Part shown: positions 1-14,445 of the stretch, one piece after another | Layout: every line of letters begins with the position of its first letter | Numbering within the stretch: position 1 is the first letter of the stretch | Assembly: GCF_964355755.1 (NCBI RefSeq) | Contig: NC_092670.1 | Coordinates: 36,691,795 to 36,755,794 of the forward strand | DNA: 64,000 bases | Source of the DNA: Antedon mediterranea | Lineage: Eukaryota; Echinodermata; Crinoidea; Comatulida; Antedonidae | Direction of reading: 5' to 3' | Translations under genes and position numbers: made by a program | Notes under the pieces: generated by a model | The model's database searches: none | Told to the model about the DNA's origin: nothing | The model's input: only the letters and a program-made list of their open reading frames with translations

Positions 1-262
1 TGGGTCGTTAATTTTCAATCTGCTGGGGGTTTCCCATAAATTAAGGTCAGGTGTATTTTGTATGTATTTTTATAGTATTTATCTTCATTTTCGTGCATTT
101 TGTAACTGGGCCAAATTTAGTCGTACATGGAAAGTCCATAATACTTACTTACTTAAGATTGGAAGATAATATTGATGATGATAATATTGATGATGATAAT
201 ATTGCTGATGATTCGATAATGATAAGGATGATTCACCAAATTATTATCAAACTGATCCTTAC

Positions 263-3200
263 CTGTAAATTCAACTGAAGGCTACTGACAAGAACTCGTC
301 TGTCTGCACGAGGACTGTTCGATACGGTGGGTGTTAATTGAGAGGCATTGGTTACTAGCTTTGCAGGCGGGCCTGCAATAACTGTAAACTTCAACTAAAA
401 CATATCAAAGCAAAAAAACAATTAATGGTTTTAAATATAAAATAGTTAAAATAGTAGCTGTGTGCATTTCTAGCATGTTATTTTAATTGTGGTCAAGGAA
501 AAATATTGACCGTGGGATTATAACCGAGTCAGTATATAGGCCTTGGGCTTATTACCGAGTAAGTATATAGGCCTGGGCTTATAATCAAGTCAGTATTTAG
601 GCTTTGGGCTTATAACCAAGTCAGTATATATGCCTTTGGTTTATAACCAAGTCAGTATCGTACAAACCTCTTGTGAGCTGATAACAACATTCTGGTTGTT
701 GTATTTACTGGAATATTGAAATGTAATTTTACATGGTCCACTAGCTTCTGGTGCTTTTCGATTCCTGTAAAAAATGTAAATAAAAATGTCTCAGTTTTTC
801 AAAAATATATAATGTTTTTGAAACAACAACGCAACATTGTATTTATTGAAAACTGTTCACCTAAAGTTGAATTGAAAAATAGTGTATATGTAGACTTTTT
901 TATAACCGAAGACAGTTGTATCATAAAAAACATAGTAGCCAATTACAGTATATTTACAACACATTATGATATAAATTATTATAAAATGACATTATAAAGG
1001 GGACAAATTCAGAATTGATATAAGAAAAATCAATTAAGAAAACCATTCAAAATTCATAAACTTTTGAGAGAGTTATGTATTTTCATGCAATCAGACAATG
1101 TATTAAGATGGAAGACATACCTGAAGTATGCAAATCTATTTTCATCTGCCGCCTTCCTAGGATCGCTGCTGTAGCACACGCCACTAAGACACTGCGCATG
1201 ACGTATTACCATTGTGAAACTTTTGACGTTTACGTTTTGAAGGTTTCCTTTATCTTCTGTTAACACTGTCACACAGAAATCTATAAAAAAAAGGAAGTGT
1301 AAAATTATTCAAGTGTCAGATACATCTGTACATGCTCAAATCAAGTAGTGAGCAACAAAACATAATTAGTGGGTAAACAACATAACATCTTGCAATGTAT
1401 GATATAAATTCTTTAATATTATTCTTAGTTGAGGAAATTTGGATCAGGACCTCTACGAACCCATAAACACAGTGTAATGCCAAAATAAAAACACCACAAT
1501 CATTTTGAATAGAGGATAAAGTTCTTTATTGTACACGAGTACAATATATTTACACAGGATCAAAAGCTTTACGTCCTATCCAAAGGATGAGGCAATGAGA
1601 TTAAAGCATTGGCTTAAAATATACAAGATGACACAGAAAGGTGTTGAACCTATGCCTCTCACCTGTTAATTACTTCAATTTCATATTTTCACTCTTTATA
1701 TATTGCTCTTTTACTTGACTTGGGTGCTATTACAATGGATTTAAATCAGTCAATACCATACATGCACAACATCTATTTTCCTTACCTGGTAGGATTCCGC
1801 CTGCTAAAATCTTCTTTTCAGTATATGTTACGTCTAGGCTCACAGGTCTCATTGGATCTGGCAAGACTTTCACAGTGAGTGTTGGACTAACAATATTTGT
1901 CTTTCCAATCAAAACTTTAACGGACAGCTTGTACGTCCCACTAAAAACATTTTTAAAATCAAAACAAAAAAAATTGAACTGTATGTTTAATAATAATTTT
2001 TAAATAAACTAATAAATTTGCAACAAAAAGGCAATATTTTAATACTGAAATGTGTATGTTATTTATTTGAATGAAAATGATAATTGTTGTATTGACTGAA
2101 GTCATCAGCTTATAGGTGCGTATATATGAGTATCAATATGACATATGTTGACTTCAGCTCTGTCTAACACTATCAAACTTTATATACAAAAATAGGATGT
2201 GCTCATATATGGACATGATGATGTCATGTAACTACCATATTTGGGCATATAACTACCATATTTGGGGACATTAAACTTTTTTAATAGTATAGACAGAGCT
2301 TTAGATGATAAGTTTTGCCTCAAAATAATATGCAAATTTAGGGTGGGACCTAATAACAATCAAAAAACCTGATTTGAGAAAAAAAACCATAAAAGACTAC
2401 TTACATGCCCGACATAACTTTGTAATCTCCGAAGTCAATGATTCCATTTTTGTCACAAGCAACATTTGGCTTTGCAGACGAACCCAGCTAGATTACGATA
2501 AAAAGCATGAAAAAATAAGATAAATGGACATTTTGATAGATTGGATCCCTCCAAATTATAAATGTGAACGAGAATCTTAAAGCTCTGTCTACACTTTCAA
2601 ACTAGTTTGACAAAAATAGTTTGATGTGCCCAAATATGGTAGATGGTAGTGATATGACATCATCATGACATTAATAGCCACATCACACTTTTTTTGTCAA
2701 ACTAGTTTGATAGTGTAGACAAAGTTTCAATTACAATCCATTGTTTTTTTTTTTTTGCTTTTCTAATTTTGGATTCAAATCCTTTCAGATACCAGTATTA
2801 CAAAATATCAAGTTAAGATCAAATCAGTAGCATCTTGTTTGTATGCGTCTTGTAAATGGATTACTGAACATCTAGATTTACCTGAAGGCCAGATGAGGGA
2901 TTAAGACTCGCTTTCACGTTAATGTATGATGGCGGATTGCCAGATTCATCAGTAAGTTGAAGCGAGATTGGTTTTCCGAACCATGATTCCGAGTGAAGAA
3001 TAATTGGCTGAAACGAAAATATAATTAATTCTTTGCCATTAATTGATATTGGTCTGACAAAACATACTAGCATTAAGATTATCATTACTTAAATACATAG
3101 ACTATTAAACTATGCAATGGGTTAAAGAAACATACTGTTTAGGAGCCACTGTAATACTCAGTTCCTAATGTATGGCCCTAAAGGCTTTCAAACAATTTAT

Positions 3201-6200
3201 GATGGAAAGCATGAATATACTTACTTCAGCTGGAGTAAAGTGGACAAATTTAAGCTTGCTTGGGAGACCAGGATCAATTGTAAGCTTGACATAGTCAGTT
3301 AAGCCACAGTAAGTCAGCGTAATCTCACGTTGTCCAAGCGTGTCTCCTGTAAATCGAATGTTCTTTAACACAAAGCCGACATTCTGCAAAAGAGCCCTCT
3401 GGAGTTGTCTTGGGTTAAGGTTCTCTGAAGTGACTTCCAACTGGCTCAGAGCTCCATGAGGTAACTGTGAGTTAAAATAAAGTTGAATGAACACAGAATA
3501 CCAGAAAGAATATGGTGAACAAAGCCTGTATTGATGAATTCATTTACTGAAGGGAATAAGTTTACCATCTTAGGAATAAGTTTACCGGCCTAGGAATAAG
3601 TTTAGCATCCTAGGAATAAGTTTATCGGCCTAGGAATAAGTTTACCGGCCTAGGAATACGTTTACCAGCCCAGAAATAGGTTTACCAGCCTAGAAAAAGT
3701 TTACCAGCCTTAGGAATAAGTTTACCAGCCTAGGAATAAGTTTACCGGCCTAGGAATAAGCTTACCAACATAGAAATAACTTTACCATACACAAATATAT
3801 GACCCAATATTGTATCATTGTTGTTGTATCATTGTTCCAAGGTACAGTATAAGGCTATGTTTTGGGGTAGGTTGTGAGGTTTCATTTTTAATGAATTTAT
3901 AATATACTATATTTTTTCATATTTGCTTTATACTGTAAGTAAAAAGTTATTCCTACCTTCTTAATTGGATTTGAATGTTGGTCAGTGACACTAACTATGA
4001 TTTCACCTTCCCAAACTTCACCTAAACGTACACTTTTAGGCCCCTTGGCAGTGGCTTTTAACAATGCCGCTTCCCCAGCATTAGGCCTAAAAACAAAATA
4101 AGAGTGTTAAGCAGTTTAAAACTTACAATTTCTGGTGCATCTATGTGTAGGCAGCACTCATATGGTGTTGTAAGATTATATCACCCTTAACTGCTCGAAT
4201 AAGCAGTTATGGGAAACATTAGTCATAGATACTTAGTAGAATACCTACGTGAAATATATTTAAAATTGGGACAAGGGTGCCAGGCTCCAACAGTCTGTGT
4301 TAATGGCTTTTTTAGGCCAGTCTCTTCATTAACCATACATGGAAGTGTACCATGTTTTAAAATACAACAGATAGGTCTAGTTAACTCGGGCTCGGGCCAG
4401 CTAACTACGGCTAACTGCCTCCGTTGGTTTGATTAGGAAAAATAACAGATCATTAAAGCACGGTTCCTACTAGAGACGCAACCAATCAGAAGTGAAGCTC
4501 GGATAACCCATCGCTTGTGATTGGTCAAACCAAGCATTAGGGAAAGGCTTCAACAAACCTCCATACTTACTTTACTGTAAAAGAGAACTCAACACCAGAA
4601 CCATCGCTCAGGCTTACTTCGCAGTATTTTGGGTCTAAGATGGAATCAGGAACTTTCAAGTTTGGTAGACGTCCTTCCAAAAGCAGGTCCTTGTTAAATC
4701 TTGGTAACCAACTTACTTTGATCTTATCCGCTAGTTCTTTCGTCATCGTAAGGTGGCGCTTTCCCTCATCGAACAATGCAAACACTGTGGGAAATTGTGT
4801 ACATTTTGGTGAAGATGGGAGTAATTGGTAACAAATGGTGGAGCAGTTAGGTTAGGGACGCCGTTTACCGTACCTAAAGAGCCAAAAATATCAGCAAGGG
4901 TTCGAGGCCTTTGCTTTCAACACTGCCTGTGACAGTGATAGTGTCAACATTATAAAAAAGAAATAAACAATCTTACTAAGGTCTGTGATGTGCTCTCCAG
5001 CAGTTCTGTTGAGCTCTTGCAGAGGTAATAACTTCTCCAGTTTACCATCTGGTTTTGTGAAGAAGACATCAAGGAAACAGGGCTGACAGCTAGGTATGAT
5101 GGTGATTGATTGCTCAAATGCTGGCACATTTTTAAAATTCTAAAATATATTAAGTAAATTTGCATATTGGCAAATATATGTGAAGCTCTGTCTAGACTAC
5201 CAAACTTCTTTATGGCTATGGCTATTGACAATGTCAATAGTTTTACATTCATCTGAATGATGGATGAAACTAAGTCAGGACTGTTTAAAGCACCTTGATT
5301 GGTCCTATCATTGATCAAGGGCTTCTCTCATCCAGTGCCCACTTTAACCAGGGGAAAGGCATGGGCCAATACGTCTGAGCCCGATACTAGATGCAGGGGC
5401 TGTCATAAAAGTCAGTAGTGCTGATTTAAAATGCCTAATGCTCCGTATACAGCATCCGACATTGCTTAACTTCGGTTCATAACTATAGGCCTATCCACCA
5501 TTTTATTGTTTTTTAAGTAAGCTACATCTACCTAACACAGATCAAGTACTGTACAACGGTTCTTGAGTTAATAATTAAAGTCTATAGTAACAGCTAAAAA
5601 ATGTGGTAGAACACAGGTTATGACTACATCACATCTATCAATGAATTTAGATATATGCCAGTTCGCTCTCTATCCCAATGAGTATATTGTCCCCAGCAAA
5701 CAATTCAACAACAAAAAATCCAGTCAAAACTTGTACATTATATATATCTCTTTAAAAATAAATATATTTTCTAAATAGTCTATTATTAAAAATGTATTTT
5801 TTTTTGTTAAATGCCATTTTAATCGAAAAAACTGCAAAAAATTGTCAAACTGGCTGCCAGCCAATGGGTTTTTGGTTGAATTTGACCATTTATTTATATG
5901 AGAAAACAGAAGGGATTACATTTATAAAAACTACAAATAACCTATTCAAAGTCAATTTTAATCAATCTTAATTAATAAATACATCTTTAATTAGTACATA
6001 ACAGACAATAACTTACACTTAGTTCAATTCTTGCAGTGATCTTCTGTGGTTTTTTGATGTTTTTAATAAATAGAATATTTCCTGACAATGTGCCTTTACC
6101 CGTATTACTACAATCAGCATTGTATGTTGGCAACGATCCTGCACCAAGAAACTGTCAAGAAAAGATTCAAATATTAAAGTATTTCAACATTTTTGGCGCA

Positions 6201-9200
6201 CAGTCATCTAAAAAGATATATATAGATTTGAGTGAATAATGACATAATGCATAATTTAATAATTATTAAATTATTTCAATATTTATTTTTAAAATAATGT
6301 TGATATTGAAAATGTGTGTAGTTGTTGTAGATGCTTTAATTGTAGAACGTAATTTTGTAGTCTGTTTTGGTTTCTTGCTGTGCTCCCTTCTGGGTTGACC
6401 AACTAGCATAGGTGTTTAGCACCTGTTTGGTCTTTCTTTGCCTTTTTTATTTTTGTCTTCTTTGTAATGTATATGGCAGAAAAAAGTGGGTCATTTTGAA
6501 GTATCATAATAGTTATTAACTTTCACCAAAAATTAGTCAAAAAAAAATAATTTAAAACTGAAATACAGATGTTTTTTTGTTCAAAAAATAACTTTGACCT
6601 CCAGTCAAAGTTTTCGATCAAAACATATCTCATAATGCAAAGCGCTTGTTTGGCTAATCTGTGTATGCATAATCATAAAACTTCTTCGCGATCTGTGTGA
6701 AAACACCTTCTCAACTCTGACGAGTTGTAAACAATGCTAATTAACATATCATGCATAATGCATACTCGTGGTTTGAAATCTTTGTTTACTTTCGCTCGCT
6801 CGCGACAAGTTTCCAGATGAACTGTAATCAAACTAATTTACCTGTTAATCACGTAAACTTGTTGTTTTTGGGTCAAATTTTCGATATGGCCAATTTAAAT
6901 TTAAAATATTTTGACATTCAATTTTTTTGTTTCAAGGGACAATAAACATCTTTAAGTATAGGCTAGGTAATAGACTGGAGCTGTAGCTTGGTGGTTAACA
7001 TGCTTGCCTTCCAATACCAAAGCTCAGGGTTCATTCCTGACCTAGTGTGGTTCTAACCACTCCTTAAGCCTTAAATGCGACTTAGTTTATAAGCACTATA
7101 AATTGTTTATCCATCCTGTAATTAGCAAGTTTTGGCCAGAACTTGGTACACTATTCGAAAAGAGTAGGAGATCATCTCCTGGTGTACTGATGTAGTAGGC
7201 ACTGCCATCGGTCCGAATCCGAATTTCCTCAGTTTCCAGTTAAGCTTGAGGACCAGAATAATAAATTTAATATTTAACATTTTTAACATGTAAATGTGTA
7301 TGAAAATAGATCCTTGCAATCGACCACTGAAACACTTACCTTACAAACAACATTCAGTTTAGGTTGTACTGTTATATTTCCAGCAGCGTCGTGTATCTCA
7401 ACATTAAACAACACTGGTTTACCATTCTCAAGCTCAATCTCTTCGTCTTGCCGGTTGGATACGTGTATCAAAGATGGCCACCCTTCAATGAAATAAATAC
7501 ATATAACAGACATACTTGTAATTTTGTTTATAATTTCAATAACCCAATTCGTAGACTTCGTTCAAAATGAATGTTCAATTTTCCCATGTTAGTGTCTGTA
7601 AGAATGGTATTTTTTGTAGAATTTTGTTAGTTTTAACAACGGTGTTTTACAAAATCCTGAATTAGATATCTTTTATTGTACCGTTTCTAAGTTTAACTAT
7701 ATTGTACATGAATTAGTTAACACTGCTGCCAATCTATAGATTAGATTAACTATTAGGCTTTTATTTTTATATGTGTATTTTTATATTATATTTTCATACT
7801 GTAATTGGTATATACACTGTTGGATGTGAAAGAAAAAAAAAAAATAAAAAAAAAATACAAATACAATTTCTTTACCTGGGAGAAGCCTAAATTTCATGGT
7901 TTCACATGGGCTGTCCACCAAACTTGGCAGAGTAATGTTGAAGCTGTAGTCCTTTCCTAAGGGGCTGTCCACACACGCAATGGCTTTGACATCCTTAATT
8001 AAGAGTGTGGTACCTTTTACCACGGTAGTATCGTATTCCACGGTGATACCACTACAAGAAACACCATCGATTTATTGAATTTGACATTATTATGGATAAA
8101 CAACAGGTTATTCTACATGCACATAAAGATGGGGAAACAGTAAGCCTTGAGAGCAAGAAGGCATTATGAAATTGAGCTGGCATGTGAGTTTGGGCTGCAA
8201 TGTTTGTGTCTTAATAAAAAATGGTTAAAAACTCCAATGCATATTAGCAAGATAAAGAACAAGCATTATTTGAAAAGAGTAAGTGGACAATTGCACTTTT
8301 TTTAATTCAGCTCAACTCAAGAATATTTTAGCAATAAGTTAGCAAAAAAAAATATTTTGGCACAAATATCGAGCTGGAACTAGTTATCCGACATAACCGA
8401 CCACACTATGTGGGATCGTGGAATTTGCTTAGTTTCAAATTAAACTGGAAGCCATTAAATACATTGTATATGCTATTCACTTGCAAAGTTAAAAACACAT
8501 CTTTATAAATAGTAATGGTTTCAACAATACCTTGCTTCAAGTACAGGTGTCAGATCAGAAGTTGGTTTGGTTTGATTACCAAATTTATCATGAACTTTTA
8601 ATGGAATGTTAAACGGTACACCGACACGGAAAGGCGGCTCTAGCATCCCTACGCTAAACTTAGTAGGCGGACCCTCTGAAAAAAGGAAGAGAAATCAAAA
8701 TAGTGTGTGATATTAGATTGTTAATTGAAAGCAACATTGGGGCTAAACGCTAATGCTACTTGGAACTTGTAGTCCATGGAGGTTGGTTATCAAAAGATAA
8801 AAGACTAGGATGGAATGCAACGACGCAAGCATAAATACAAGTGAGTTGATCAATGGCAAGTGAAAGTTGGAATAAAATATAGCTTGTGATTGGTCAAATT
8901 ACTTAGAAATTGCATTGTATCCTAGTGGGAACCAATATTAAGTTTAGCTACTGAGTGTAAAAAATCTTTTTAAAGTCGGCTAACTAAAGCCACAGCAGTC
9001 TTAAGCTCTGTCTACACTATCAAACTTTATGTGATGTGCCCATATATGGACATGATGATGTCATATCACTACCATATTTAAGCATATCACTACCAAATTT
9101 GGGCACATCAGATTTTTTGTCAAACTAGTTTGATGGTGTAGACAGAGGATTAGTATTTTTATGCATACTTTAAAGCAATATTGTTCCACAGAATAAAGAT

Positions 9201-12200
9201 TTTTTGTTAAAAATACTAATAGATTAAAATTAAATCCCTTACCAACAACTGCAAATTTAATCTTGTGTGAGGGGAGTGGCTTGCCACCAAACGACTCAGC
9301 ATTACTTTCATTCATAACACACTGTAGCTTCAGCGTATAGTTACCAAGTGCTTTTATGTTCTCTGAAACAAACCATAAATTTGTACAGAAGTCTTTCTTG
9401 GGACAGCCCTATTCAAGGTTTACCTCTATTAAAGGGACACTTTTCATAAAATGAATACGGAAAATGTATGTTTTAAAACTACTGCCCACCTCTTTTTAGG
9501 GGACACCGCTATTCAAGGTATAACCCTATTAAAAGGATACTTTTACATAAAATGAACAAGTGTAATGTATGTTTTAAAACTACAGCCAACCTTTATTTAG
9601 GGCGAAAACCCCTATTAGGGGGGCACTTTAAAGGTATCCTCTAATAGGGGTTCTGCTGTATATATCACCTTTACAAGTAAAGATTCATGAAAAATAAATT
9701 TTGTTCAACTTACCCATTTTTCTAAACCAATACGATGTCCATTTCTTACCATACTGGCTAATATAAGACACAATTTCTTCATCTCTTGTGGAAGCTAAAA
9801 AATAAATAAATGTTGTGAGGACTTTAAAGGAAATGGAATCAGTATACTGTTTTGTACATTGCATTACAATACATGATTTTTAATGAGTGAGGATGAATTG
9901 TGTAGGGAAAGGTTTCTCCATCACATCTTAGATGCAGGATAATCTAGATATGCATGATGTCATTCAACCCTCAATGAAGAAATGAGTTCAAGATACTAAT
10001 ATAAACGGTAACTTTGAATGCCTATAGTGGGTTTATTTATTGTAAAAATGGACTGAACCAAGATTACAATAGAAATGCATTAAAGCTCTGTCTACACTAT
10101 CAAACTAATTTGACAAAAAAGTGTGATATCTTCAAATACGGTAGTGATATGCCCAAATATGGTAGTGATATGACATCATCATGTCCATATATGGGCACAT
10201 CACATTTTGTTGTCACATAAAGTTTGATAGTGTAGACAAGACTTAAAGTAAAATACCATGTAAGATGATTTTCAATTCAACAAGCAGACGTTTAGAAGAG
10301 TGCTGTGATCCTGGTAGTTTGGAAATTGCATCACCATTGCGGTTCAGTATCTCTATTTGTATTGCGCCTGTAAAACAGAGAAAGCATTTAACCATAGGGA
10401 GTGATTGGCCGAGCGGTTAAGACAGTGGAATCGTAGTCTATAGCCTTATGGCAAGTGTTTGAGGCTTACTCGCTACATGGTTGTGGTGGTAGAACAAGTC
10501 TTCTCGGCTAAGGACTATAAACCGTAGGTCCAGTGTACCTAGTATGTCGTTCAAGACAAGTAGGGCGTTCCCCCGGTGTACTAGCTCACGCAGCATTATA
10601 TAAATACATTTATAACTTTATATCTTTTTAAAAATTAATGCCATAAATTATCTCCACTACTTATAAGGTCTCACAACATGTTTTTCAAGTCTCCATTTCT
10701 TTGGCTAGACAGGTCTATACTGGTTGTTTAAATTTGCCTCAAATTCCAGGTTAGTACTCTGGAATCAAGACCATCTTATGATTGTCACAGGTCTATATTG
10801 GTTGTATCATTTTGCCTCAAATTCCAGATTACTAGGCTGGAATCAAGCCCATCAATCTTATGATTGTCACAGGTCTATAATGGTTGTATTACTTTGCCTC
10901 AAATTCCAGATTACTAGGCTGGAATCAAGCCCATCAATTGTATTCCACTTACCAATCTTTTTACCTGCCGGTCGTTTCTCGTTAGGTTGGACATCAAATC
11001 CTTCTGGCCAGGAGACCATTAGCCTTTCAGGAAGCCTGCAAGAAAACATGAAAGATCTCTAGCGATCTGCCTCTAATTGAAGACCACTTGAAACTTTGTA
11101 TTCATTAGCAATAACCATTGGTTAAAATTGTTCAATATAAAAGGAAAGGGTGTGTTCCAGGAAGCTTTTCTTGTATTCAGATGGGTAGGTAATAATTCAA
11201 AGGCTTACTTTCCACTTTCATCATCTATGAATTTTTTGCACTGTCTATCTGGTATAACCCGGTCCAATTTACTCAAAGGAAATGACTTCACCATGTCATA
11301 CAGCATTGCAGGTTCCTATAACAAATAAAGTGGAACAATTTTATTTCAGTAAGGTTAACTGGAGTGAGTCGCCGAGCGGTTAAAACAGTGGAACTGTAAT
11401 TACGCAGCCATAACATCGGCTCCATGGTTCTGGTGGTAAAACAAGTCTTCTCGAATAAGGACTCATGTCCAATCGACACATCTAGCTCATGTGCTCTTTA
11501 AAGAACCTAGACCAATTCTTAATTGGTTATTAATTTTTGATTAATTAATCATAAATATTCAACAATTCAAAAGTCGTTGATTAATCTATCATCATTATTT
11601 GTTGATTAATCAGAAAAAACTAAAATGTTTTACATACTTGGCGGACCTCAACATCTCCACCAGTTGCGAACACATCTTCGTTATAGTCACCAAACAACAT
11701 GAATCGTTGAATACTACCATAAATTATTGGATTCGTTCGAGTCGTCCGCATCTAAAAACAAAATTGATTTTTAGTGATTTAGTTTGGACACAAATGAATT
11801 ATGATCTTTACCCTTATTTTGTAAATTTTCAAATTGAAAGTATTTTTACACAGTAAAATGTTAGTGTTAAAATCTATAAATGATTTCTAAAATCAAGCCT
11901 CTAGCCAGGGAGGTTACTTTTTATCCACAAAAGGAGCAAACATCGTGACAAACTAGGTTAGCTAGTCATAGTTTACATTACTTCCACTGCTGGTCTCAAG
12001 CTGAAAAGTGCACTAAAGAGGGGTTTATTTGAACCTTTGAATGCCCTCCTGGCTTGGACATTATTAAATGAAAAATTAAAGATGTCAAAATGGAGAGGAG
12101 TTTAACTTGAAGATCCCATGAGCAATTGAAATGATGGGTACCATCTCTTGTATGTTAAAGTGAAAACTCGGCAATTTATGGTGACGGTGCAAAATTGTAA

Positions 12201-14414
12201 ATCTCACAATTGTTCTGAAATCATGTACTTCCTAAATACGTCTAGTTTACTTTTTTAAATAATTTTTTTTTAAAATAGGGTTTTTTCACTTTCTCATGAT
12301 GAGATGGACTTAAAATATGGTTCTCGGTAAAGTTTTCCTTTAATAAATTAGGTCTTTTTAACACTAACCAGTTGTCCCTGTTTAAATACTTTGCCATCCC
12401 ACTCTATGTTCTTATACACAGCCCATGGTGATTGCCTTTTAAGAGGTAGGTCCTTCCTGGTTGTTTTACCACTATATCCGCTGAATTTAATTTGTTTATC
12501 TAGTTTACGATGACACTCCTTTAGCCACTCTGTGAACTCTTTATCGATGTTTGCACGTTGAGGCTAAAAAATATAAGATACAAGATAAGGGTGAGGGCGT
12601 GTGGACTACTGATCATGAGATCTAGGTTCAAATCCAACTCTCGCCACATTGCTTGTATCCGCAAGATACTTTACTTTACACCCAGGTGTGTAAATGGGTA
12701 TTCAGTTTAGATCAAGACACAATCTTGTGCTGATTACTAGCTGCATTATGGGAGTATGTTTCCATACGTGTTTGATAACAAAAAAATGACTGGGGTAATA
12801 ATGTTCAGCGCTTAGAGGTTTCACAACATTAGGCGCTATATAAATCCAGGATATTATTATATTATTATTATGCATATTAATCTCTGAAATACAAAAATAT
12901 AAATATTATCATTGGGTTAAATTTTGATTTAATGATAGGAATAAAAGCATTGAAATAAAGGAAAACTGCTGTTGATTATAAATTTGAAACTCAATGCTAA
13001 ATATAACTTGTTATAATACAAACAATACATCTGTATATCCACTAATTGTAGATCTTTTATGTACTCACCAGTCCGGCAATAACCTTTTCAAAAATGGTAT
13101 TATTATCCCGTAGTCGCACCTCCAAATCACTAAAGGTCAGTTTGTTTGTGCTAACTTGGAACATGTCATTTGTCCACAGCACGCCTGACAGCCGGTTGAA
13201 GCACTCCACTGGAATCGGGCCACGCTTTTTTGGTGGTGCACACCAATCAAAACTACAATAAAAACATTAAACTAGATTTGAACTCGTCACTTCGGACGAG
13301 TTAGGTTATCCGCAGCGCAAAAGCCACGTGCACGTCATACGTTAGAATATTGCGCGCAGAAAAACGATTACGCCATTGAAAAAATGTTAGTGCGTTCTCT
13401 ACTTTGCGTCACGTCTAAGTGTATACGGTATACACTATATACTGTATACGTACTACATACAGTGCAGAATAGGTGAAAAGAAGTGACCAAAGTTATTGAC
13501 GCTTTTGAACATGATGACGTAATAACAATTAAAAAAATTATAAATCATGCGAAAGATAATTGATTGACCTAGACAAAATAAAAAATTTGAGGGAAATGGA
13601 ATACGCATAAGTGGAGATGCGCTCTATTAAATGTGACGAGCTATGACGAAAGAGACAAAAATCCTATATTTCATATTCGAGTGGCCAAACGATGACGTCA
13701 CAATGTCCGGTTAGCCATATCGATGCATGATTCAAGAAAAAAAACTCATCTACTTCCAGAATGTGTAATTTTAAAAAAGTTCACCACGTAGTTTAGAATT
13801 TATGACTGTTTAAAAAAAGGTCTAATTTTGACAAATTTTTGAAGTTTTTCATCAAAAACGGGCGCAAATTATCCAATTCTACGTGCTCGTGTGACGTGAT
13901 TTTAAGTCGAAATTGATTGAAAATTGATAAATTGACTAGAAAAGGCTGAAAAAACAAAAAACAAGCAAAAAAAAGATGTTTTTGCGCTACGTGCGCACGC
14001 GCGCGTAACAAAATTGCGCACGCGTGGGAATTTTTGAAATGCTCAAAATGACATGAAACGCGTAGAAAGTTGATTAGAAATTGATTTTTCGTATTTTGAA
14101 ATTTTAAACGCACGTGCGCGCGTAACTTTCTGTAAAACATGCCATTTTCTCTCCATAGAAAGTTAGCGCATGATATGACTTAAATTTGCACCAAGTTTCA
14201 ATAGAAAATGACTTTTAGTTTTTAATCTATGATCAATCATTGAAATTCTTAAAATCGCACGTAACTTACGCTGCGCATCTCCGAAATCGTCCAAAAGCTT
14301 GGCTGCACATCTACAGCAATAGGTCAATCTTATGACAAAGTTACTCAATCTTATGTTAGCCAGAAGATAGAGATATGCTGCGGACAAAATTCGTGGAAAG
14401 AAAGAAGAACATAG

Positions 14415-14445
<31 letters not shown>

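Noticed and set aside
716-997. 93-codon plus-strand frame near the left end
   Set aside because: It overlaps a well-supported SMCHD1 exon on the other strand and shows no homology or coding features.
10401-10480. Genuine tRNA-Leu or tRNA-Ser gene
   Set aside because: Box A is good but no complete cloverleaf forms, and the sequence continues into a body shared with other dispersed copies, so it is a SINE.
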